Below are positions 7,289 through 12,136 of a stretch of DNA of 12,136 bases, piece after piece. A program made the translations under genes and the position numbers. The notes below the pieces were generated by a model. It searched no databases. It was not told the DNA's origin and saw nothing but the letters and a program-made list of their open reading frames with translations. The stretch is from an uncultured Clostridia bacterium (GTDB taxonomy: Bacteria > Bacillota > Clostridia > Oscillospirales > Butyricicoccaceae), in the NCBI GenBank assembly GCA_910586575.1, contig CAJUJQ010000097.1:1-12136 (forward strand), in the 5' to 3' direction. How positions within the stretch are numbered: the stretch's first letter is position 1; every line of letters begins with the position of its first letter.

Positions 7289-8761
7289 ATGAATTACGAC
7301 TACGCAAAAATTGCCAGGGAGGTCATTGCGGCAGTAGGCGGGGCCGAAAACATTCGGTCGGCAGCTCACTGCGCCACCCGACTCCGCCTAATTGTCGCCG
7401 ACCGGGAAAAGGCGGACGATGACAAGGTTGGCGAGATTGACGCGGTGAAGGGCACTTTCTTCACCGCCGGCCAGTACCAGATCATTTTCGGAACCGGACA
7501 CGTCAATCGCGTCTATGAGCAGATCGTTCAGCTGGGCATCGCCGAAACCACAGCCAGCGAGGCAAAAGAGGCGAAGATGGAAGGGAAGAATCAGCTGCAA
7601 AAGGCCATCCGCACCTTTGGGGATGTGTTTGTCCCCGTCATCCCAGCCCTGGTAGCCACCGGTTTGTTCCTGGGATTGAAGGGAGCACTGTTCAACAACA
7701 ACTTCCTGGCCCTGTTCGGGCTCACCCTCCAGGATATCCCCCAGACCCTTCAAGTGCTGGTGGATGTACTGTCCGGCACGACCTTTGCGTTCCTGCCCGC
7801 AATTGTGTGCTGGTCCACCTTCCGCGTATTCGGCGGGTCGCCGGTGCTGGGGCTCATCCTGGGCCTGATGTTGGTAAACGGTTCTTTGCCAAACGCTTAC
7901 TCGGTTGCCGACCCGTCCAGCGGAGTAACTCCTTTGATGTTGTTCGGTTTTATTCCTATTGTCGGTTACCAGGGCAGCATCCTTCCAGCCTTTGTGGCGG
8001 GCATGATTGGCAGTAAGCTGGAGAAAAAACTGCGCAAGACAGTACCGCCTATCTTTGACTTTATGATTACACCGTTTTTGGTGCTTTTCATTATGTTGGT
8101 ACTCTCCCTGCTGGTGATCGGCCCGATCCTCCATCAGTTGGAAAACGTACTGCTGGTCATTGTTGAGACGGCGCTGGGTTTGCCTCTGGGGCTGGGCGGC
8201 CTGATTGTCGGTTTTTTCTGGTCCATCATTACCCTCACCGGTGTTTACCACGTCTTCAATATGCTGGAGATCAGTCTGTTGTCTAATACTTGCTTCAATC
8301 CCTTTAACGCCATCCTTTGTATGTGCGGTTTCTCATCTGCGGGTGTTTGCCTGGCGATTTCCATCAAGGCCAGGAAGAAGGAAATCCGTGCGATTGGTCC
8401 CAGCGCTACCGCGTCCGCTCTTCTGGGTATCGGCGAACCCGCCCTGTTCGGCGTGATCCTGCGCTATGGCCTGAAGCCCTTCCTGCTCAGCTGCTCCATC
8501 AACGGTGTGGCCGGCATGACTGCAATGCTTTTGGGTATGCAGGGAACCGGCAACGGCATCACAACGATTCCCGGACTCCTGCTGTACATTTACTCCCCTT
8601 CCCAGCTGATCATGTATGTCCTGTTGGCCGCTGCAGTGTTCGCCGCCGCGTTCATCCTGACCTGGATGTTTGCCGTTCCACCAGAAGTAATGGAAGCTGA
8701 TGCGCCGAAAAAAAGGCGGAAGCAGCGCCAGCCCCTATGGCGGCTGCTTTCCCGAATGTAA
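7289..8761 (+). CDS. PTS sucrose-family IIBC permease
   Basis: The 490-residue protein imports and phosphorylates a sugar, probably sucrose or an alpha-galactoside. IIB (about 1-85) has phospho-Cys28 in HCATRLR. FTAGQYQIIFGTG (about 59-71) and LGLMLVNGSLPNAY in IIC are hallmarks of the sucrose branch of the Glc superfamily. IIC has about ten hydrophobic segments and GIGEPALFG, the substrate motif usually written GI(T)EPA(I)FG. The ATG at 7289 is chosen for AAGGAGGC at 7275-7282; an in-frame ATG at 7106 would add 61 non-homologous residues and lies upstream of the predicted promoter. After the last helix the frame passes an A7 run (8708-8714), continues for about 15 basic residues and stops at 8761, where relatives have a linker and a fused IIA. 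The true product may be a IIBCA fusion (see the IIA entry). Confidence 0.88.
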   Translation: MNYDYAKIAREVIAAVGGAENIRSAAHCATRLRLIVADREKADDDKVGEIDAVKGTFFTAGQYQIIFGTGHVNRVYEQIVQLGIAETTASEAKEAKMEGKNQLQKAIRTFGDVFVPVIPALVATGLFLGLKGALFNNNFLALFGLTLQDIPQTLQVLVDVLSGTTFAFLPAIVCWSTFRVFGGSPVLGLILGLMLVNGSLPNAYSVADPSSGVTPLMLFGFIPIVGYQGSILPAFVAGMIGSKLEKKLRKTVPPIFDFMITPFLVLFIMLVLSLLVIGPILHQLENVLLVIVETALGLPLGLGGLIVGFFWSIITLTGVYHVFNMLEISLLSNTCFNPFNAILCMCGFSSAGVCLAISIKARKKEIRAIGPSATASALLGIGEPALFGVILRYGLKPFLLSCSINGVAGMTAMLLGMQGTGNGITTIPGLLLYIYSPSQLIMYVLLAAAVFAAAFILTWMFAVPPEVMEADAPKKRRKQRQPLWRLLSRM

Positions 8762-9201
8762 TCGGATCCGTGGCCAAAGGCACATTTGTTCCTATGGAGG
8801 AACTGCCTGACCCCACTTTTTCCCAAGGCGTCCTTGGCTTTTGTTGTGGTGTAACCCCCGACAACGGTAAGGTTTATGCACCTGTGGACGGCGTTATCAG
8901 CCAGTTGTCGGATACGCTCCATGCAGTCGGCATTGATGCAGGCGGGGCGGAACTACTCATCCACGTGGGTGTGGATACTGTGGAGATGAAGGGCCATGGT
9001 TTTACCAGCCACGTCAAAGAGGGGCAGGCAGTGAAAAACGGTGATTTGCTCCTCACAGTTGATTTGTCGAAGGTCAAAGCAGCAGGTCACCCAACCACCA
9101 TCATAGTAGCAGTCACCAATTCTGACGACATGGCCTCTGTGAAAGCGGCAGGGGCTGGTGCGCTTCAACCGGGTGATGCGCTTATACGCTTGAGTGAATA
9201 A
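8737..9201 (+). CDS. PTS IIA domain (Glc family), out of frame with IIBC
   Basis: The 154-residue frame is a complete Glc-type IIA domain: GKVYAPVDG, then HAVGI (His62) and LLIHVGVDTVEMKG, whose His76 is the expected phospho-acceptor from HPr. It ends normally at 9201. The first ATG (8737) overlaps IIBC by 25 bases and has no ribosome site. Reading the same frame further upstream gives EKKAEAAPAMAAA, a typical Ala/Pro/Glu linker, joining the IIBC frame exactly at the A7 run. One extra A, or a -1 slip there, would give a normal IIBCA of about 643 residues. So this is most likely the C-terminal domain of a fused permease, separated by a frameshift mutation, a slippery site or a homopolymer miscall. 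Internal initiation at 8737 is a weaker alternative. Confidence 0.85.
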   Translation: MAAAFPNVIGSVAKGTFVPMEELPDPTFSQGVLGFCCGVTPDNGKVYAPVDGVISQLSDTLHAVGIDAGGAELLIHVGVDTVEMKGHGFTSHVKEGQAVKNGDLLLTVDLSKVKAAGHPTTIIVAVTNSDDMASVKAAGAGALQPGDALIRLSE

Positions 9202-9242
9202 AATCCACTTTCTTCTCATCTCTGTGCTGTTTATCCCAGCAA

Positions 9243-9286
9243 GCACAAAGGCGCGTCATTTCGACTTGGAATGGCGCGTTTTTGTG
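9243..9286 (+). terminator. Intrinsic terminator after the PTS operon
   Basis: GCACAAAGGCGCGTCATTT pairs (with a few G-U pairs) with the downstream AATGGCGCGTTTTTGTG arm, a long stem followed by a T-rich tract. It lies about 40 bases after the IIA stop codon, isolating the permease unit from lacI. Confidence 0.8.
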
Positions 9287-9302
9287 TCCCTGCAACGGTA
9301 TA

Positions 9303-9321
9303 AGTAATGATAATCATTAAC
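9303..9321. promoter_or_regulatory. Fur-box-like palindrome
   Basis: AGTAATGATAATCATTAAC matches the classical 19-bp Fur consensus (GATAATGATAATCATTATC) at 16 positions. No iron gene lies nearby, so function is doubtful. The same 14-base core occurs at 1995-2008 inside the HPr-like pseudogene, where it is coding (MIIIT), showing how easily it arises. Confidence 0.3.
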
Positions 9322-9785
9322 GCCATGGGTATAGCGGCACATCCGGACAAAAGTCGAAGCCACCCTCGGTCTGGATTTCCGCATGATAGCGTCATCGTCC
9401 TTGACGGTTTGAGGATTCCAAGGAAGAGCGAAACAGCATAGCGGATATATCTCCTGTCATCGAGCGTACTGCCAGTTTCCAAACAAGTCTGCTCAACGGA
9501 AACCAGCCATTCCCCTTAGAGTCTATCCGTGAATAAAAGCCTATCCCGTAATTAGACGTGCGCAGATTGTGCCATCCGATTTTGGGGCAGATAAGGCGCT
9601 TTTCCGCAGGCAGGCTATCAGGGAAAGCAACGCAGGCTGGTTCAAAAGATGCAGGCAAGCTGTGCGCGGGTAATCTGCGGATGCTTAATTTTACCATTCC
9701 CTTTGACAAAACACAGGGCTCCGTTTTGAAAGCTTTCGAGCTGTCTCGCCAACATAGCGATGAGATGATACCCTTTGTGTAGCTC

Positions 9786-9814
9786 TTGACTGCCGTAATA
9801 AAATGAGATAAAAT
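9786..9814 (+). promoter_or_regulatory. Promoter of the LacI-family regulator
   Basis: TTGACT (9786-9791) and TAAAAT (9809-9814) are each one base from consensus with an ideal 17-base spacer. Transcription would start near 9821, leaving a ~22-base leader with a GGGGGGGAG ribosome site before the ATG at 9844. No copy of the O1/O2 motif is seen here, so autoregulation by the same operator is not supported. Confidence 0.78.
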
Positions 9815-9843
9815 AGTGGTAGCATAGAAAGGGGGGGAGAGTT

Positions 9844-10851
9844 ATGGCAAGTATGCAGGATATTGCCAATAAAGCGGGCGTATCCCGTGTCACGGTATCA
9901 CGGGTGTTGTCCAACCACCCCTCCGTTAAAGCGGAAACCCGCCAAAAGGTGCTTTATTGGATAAAGGAGCTGGACTACGAGCCAAATCTTATTGCCCAAA
10001 GCCTTGCAGGCAGCAGCACTCACTTGATTGGCCTGTTGGTACCGGAAATTGCCTATCCGTTTTTCAGCGAAATCATCGAAGCCATTGAAAATCAAGCATT
10101 TTATGAAGGATACAGCGTCATAATCTGCAACACCCGCCGCAGCCTGGAAAAGGAAAAGAATATCCTCAAGGAATTGAAACAACGCAAAGTGGAAGGCGTG
10201 ATTGCCGTACCTGTTTCTTCAGAACGCAGTGCCGCAGCATATCAGCGGTTTCAGCTCCCCGTGGTAATGATTACAAAACGTATGGAGGGCTTCAGTTGTG
10301 TTTATATCTCTCACTACGCCGGGGGACAGCAGATTGCAAAGCACTTTCTCAACGTAGGATTTCAGCGGATTGGATATATCGGTCCAACAAAAGATTCCAC
10401 ATCGGCCATCAAGTATGTCGGCTTCCGGAATTATTTGTCTGCTAACCGGATTGAGCTAATGGATGTGATTGAGTGCCCTGCCCCAGAAAATATGAATGCC
10501 AGCATAGTTTACCAGCGGGTCAAAGAATATGCCGCCGGACCGGGCCTGCACAGTGAGGCATATCTGGCCAACGATGACATCACTGCCTGCGAAGCGATTG
10601 CCGCTTTCCGGGAGCTTGGATACTCCATTCCAAAAGATATTGCCATTGCGGGCTTTGACAACTCTTTGCTGGCGCGGGAAATCAGCCCAAAGCTTACCGC
10701 TCTGGCCCAGCCCCTTGAGGAGATTGGCCGGAAAGCTGTGGATGCCCTGTTGGAGCAGATGCATGGTGGTGTTCCTCCCCAAATGTATGAATTGGAGTCC
10801 CGGATTATCGCGCGGGAATCTACGATCAACTTTATGACCGCTCAGGATTAA
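9844..10851 (+). CDS. LacI-family transcriptional regulator
   Basis: The 335-residue protein has usual LacI-family length. The N-terminal helix-turn-helix is MQDIANKAGVSRVTVSRVLS (about 4-23), followed by the hinge helix (PNLIAQSLAG), which inserts into the central CG of operators. Residues from about 60 form the periplasmic-binding-protein-like sensor domain (IGLLVPEIAYPFFSEI at its start; DIAIAGFDNSLLAREISP near the C-terminus). It should repress the divergent units at 7018-7288 until a sugar or sugar phosphate binds; the two CG-centred sites there are the obvious targets. It has a strong ribosome site and promoter, lies downstream of the permease in the same direction but beyond a terminator, and is intact. 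The effector is unknown; sucrose- or raffinose-related sugars are inferred from the neighbours. Confidence 0.92.
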   Translation: MASMQDIANKAGVSRVTVSRVLSNHPSVKAETRQKVLYWIKELDYEPNLIAQSLAGSSTHLIGLLVPEIAYPFFSEIIEAIENQAFYEGYSVIICNTRRSLEKEKNILKELKQRKVEGVIAVPVSSERSAAAYQRFQLPVVMITKRMEGFSCVYISHYAGGQQIAKHFLNVGFQRIGYIGPTKDSTSAIKYVGFRNYLSANRIELMDVIECPAPENMNASIVYQRVKEYAAGPGLHSEAYLANDDITACEAIAAFRELGYSIPKDIAIAGFDNSLLAREISPKLTALAQPLEEIGRKAVDALLEQMHGGVPPQMYELESRIIARESTINFMTAQD

Positions 10852-11002
10852 ATAAAGCGAAAACAATGAGGGGCACTTTTCTGTTGCCACTACTTTGCGC
10901 TATTGTTGACAAGGAATAGCGAATTCTCACAGTAGTATCCCCATTTTTTCGATGCCAAGATAATTGGGGTTCCATGGTGACCTCTTTAACTTAAGGCAAA
11001 AC

Positions 11003-11051
11003 AGCTCATGCGTTCGCATGTGCTAAAAATACATCAACTGCCAGCACATGC
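11003..11051 (+). other. Two mutually exclusive hairpins
   Basis: The first is AGC-T-CATGC, GTTC loop, GCATG-T-GCT (11003-11024). Its right arm GCATGTGCT (11016-11024) also pairs perfectly with AGCACATGC (11043-11051) over an 18-base loop. The shared arm means only one can form at a time, as in attenuators or riboswitches, but no downstream gene is present to control. Confidence 0.35.
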
Positions 11052-11174
11052 CTGTAATCAGAGCTTACGCGCAAATGTGTTATATGTGGCGTTGATTGCC
11101 AATGAAATCCGTAACATAATATAGTGTTTTGCCAGAAAATTCCATGCGGCACATCGAAAAGTTTGCTATAACAT

Positions 11175-11189
11175 TTGAGCCAGGCTCAA
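11175..11189. promoter_or_regulatory. Perfect 15-bp palindrome (possible operator)
   Basis: TTGAGCC-A-GGCTCAA is perfectly symmetric, a form common to repressor sites. No promoter or adjacent gene can be assigned, so the protein that might bind is unknown. Confidence 0.35.
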
Positions 11190-11303
11190 TTATTAGTTAC
11201 GAAAACACATGAAACACAGAAGAATGGCTTCTTTAGACCGCAATTGTTGTTTGTGTAAATTTTTTCTCTGCAAAATGGTGTTCTACCACGTAACATCGGA
11301 TAT

Positions 11304-11356
11304 GAAAAACCGGCGCTTATGTTTCCAACATTTGGAATTCAGAAGCGCCGCTTTTC
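11304..11356. terminator. Bidirectional terminator-like hairpin
   Basis: CGGCGCTT (11311-11318) pairs perfectly with AAGCGCCG (11343-11350), with an inner stem TCCAA/TTGGA around a CAT loop. GAAAAAC precedes and CTTTTC follows, so short T tracts exist in both reading directions. It could end leftward transcription from the right or rightward transcription from lacI, though it is 450 bases from the lacI stop. Confidence 0.5.
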
Positions 11357-11679
11357 GCACGCAAGGTACCGCCCTGTCCGAATGTCTGGCTCTCGCGGTG
11401 CTGCGCATTTCAAGGCGCTTTCCGTAAAAGCAGTAAATTACCAGTAACCCCCTTTCCTGGACTCGCAAAATTGCCTGTGTTTCAAGACTTTTTAGAAATA
11501 ATTAAGATTGTTACTCCACAATTATTGTCCTTTTATAAAAAGTCTTACATTCATAAGTGCCTTTGTGATAAAATAATTTGACCATAGAAAATCCTAAAAT
11601 ACTCTGCACGCCAAGCTAACCAAGGTGACGATTCCATGTTCTGATTTATGACATTGCCATCTATGATATTTATCCTGCT

Positions 11680-12078
11680 ATTGTCAGACGTTATTATGAT
11701 TTTTTGTTGTGCTAGTCATACTTTTTTATCAGTCATTCACTGCAACAGATATTGTCACGCTTTTTTATGAAAATGTCTTGCTTTGTGCTCATATTGTCAA
11801 ACTTAATTATCATCAGACATTTGTTGTCTGTTTACAATTAAAACTGATAATTTCCTGCACGATTTTTACAATTATGTTTGATAAAATGCCTTATGGTTTC
11901 ATTCGGCACAAAAGCAAGACTGCGCTTAAACGCAATCACACTAAAATACTTTTTGCGAGTAGATATGCGCTTTGGAAACAGCCACGCATTATCAAACATA
12001 ATTGTCTTTTTCGTACTGCTTTTATCAAGCCATTTTTCACTTTTTCGTCGAAACAGCTTTTATCATTTTTAATTGTAA
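11680..12078. repeat. Array of ~8 degenerate 20-bp AT-rich repeats, both orientations
   Basis: A motif close to ATTGTCAAACTTAATTATCA recurs at 11680-11699, 11712-11731, 11751-11770, 11793-11812, 11988-12007 and 12059-12078 (+), and inverted at 11832-11851 and 11866-11885. Inverted pairs make nested repeats: a perfect 17-bp pair (11868-11884 with 11989-12005) and an 18-of-19 pair (11831-11849 with 12061-12079). CAGACA/TGTCTG (11814-11830) is an extra hairpin. The frame at 11878-12072 crosses these repeats and is probably not a gene. It could be an iteron-like protein-binding array, a MITE-like foldback of ~250 bp, or an upstream control region for a gene beyond the window. Confidence 0.5.
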
Positions 12079-12136
12079 ATTATTACATGGTTATCCCTTT
12101 TGAACAGCTTGATGAAAATCAAGCATGGCAAACGCC

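Larger units (their letters stand above)
9202..9843. other. Gene-free interval between IIA and lacI
   Basis: After the terminator (9243-9286) no credible gene is found up to 9844. Short frames on both strands (for example 9558-9782 on + and 9392-9709 on -) lack ribosome sites and recognisable motifs. It holds a Fur-box-like palindrome at 9303-9321 and the lacI promoter at its right end. It could contain decayed coding sequence that I cannot name. Confidence 0.5.
10852..11679. other. Non-coding region after lacI
   Basis: No convincing gene is seen; the 72-codon frame at 11209-11427 (+) lacks a ribosome site and runs through a terminator-like hairpin. The region holds competing hairpins (11003-11051), a perfect palindrome (11175-11189), the terminator-like hairpin (11304-11356) and a possible rightward promoter: TTACAT (11545-11550) and TAAAAT (11569-11574) with an 18-base gap. 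No obvious terminator follows lacI directly. From about 11480 the sequence becomes markedly AT-rich. Confidence 0.5.

Noticed and set aside
7388..8251. 287-codon frame on the - strand opposite IIBC
   Set aside because: Gln/His-rich low-complexity translation typical of the antisense of a hydrophobic membrane protein.
9722..9745. Possible CcpA cre site around TGAAAGCTTTCGAG upstream of lacI
   Set aside because: Four mismatches to the cre consensus, including the central CG.
9558..9782. 74-codon frame upstream of lacI
   Set aside because: No ribosome site or family similarity; possibly decayed coding sequence, but not supportable as a gene.
11878..12072. 64-codon frame on the + strand near the right edge
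   Set aside because: It crosses the inverted-repeat array, has no ribosome site and no recognisable domain.
11680..12078. CRISPR array interpretation of the AT-rich repeats
   Set aside because: Repeats are degenerate, irregularly spaced and present in both orientations, unlike CRISPR repeats with uniform spacers.

Overview
The window looks like chromosomal DNA from a gut-type Clostridium-class Firmicute (Oscillospiraceae/Ruminococcaceae-like). The basis is AGGAGG-type ribosome sites, consensus sigma-A promoters, coding GC near 50% and the families present (PTS, HPr, LacI, GH36, Cof-type HAD). The genus cannot be read from the sequence.

The core (about 1321-10851) is an alpha-galactoside/sucrose locus. 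A short divergent control region (7018-7288) drives two units. Leftward (- strand) runs GH36 alpha-galactosidase, then a Cof-type HAD phosphatase, then a GH13_4 amylosucrase, then a broken HPr-like gene, then an intact HPr. Rightward (+ strand) runs a sucrose-family PTS permease (IIBC, then IIA), closed by a strong intrinsic terminator. A LacI-family regulator with its own consensus promoter follows. Two near-identical operator-like sites sit just after each predicted start of transcription, one per divergent promoter, so LacI probably controls both arms. A plausible flow is: the PTS imports and phosphorylates sucrose, raffinose or melibiose; the HAD enzyme dephosphorylates it; GH36 removes galactose; amylosucrase moves glucose from sucrose onto alpha-glucan and frees fructose. 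The HPr gene supplies a phosphocarrier.

The locus carries several lesions. The alpha-galactosidase has an in-frame TGA at a position that is normally Arg. The permease is split into IIBC and IIA by a frame change at an A7 run. A second HPr copy has lost its active-site His and is split by a ~155-160 bp insertion with terminal inverted repeats. At the left edge a GH42 beta-galactosidase fragment survives between repeat-bounded segments. This is either a decaying catabolic island or one whose expression is tuned by recoding; sequence error at the two single-base lesions cannot be excluded.

The flanks hold few or no genes. Positions 485-1320 hold an inverted-repeat element and a GC-rich hairpin. 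Positions 10852-12136 hold hairpins, a perfect 15-bp palindrome, a bidirectional terminator-like hairpin and, at 11680-12078, an array of about eight degenerate 20-bp AT-rich motifs in both orientations that no recognised gene explains.
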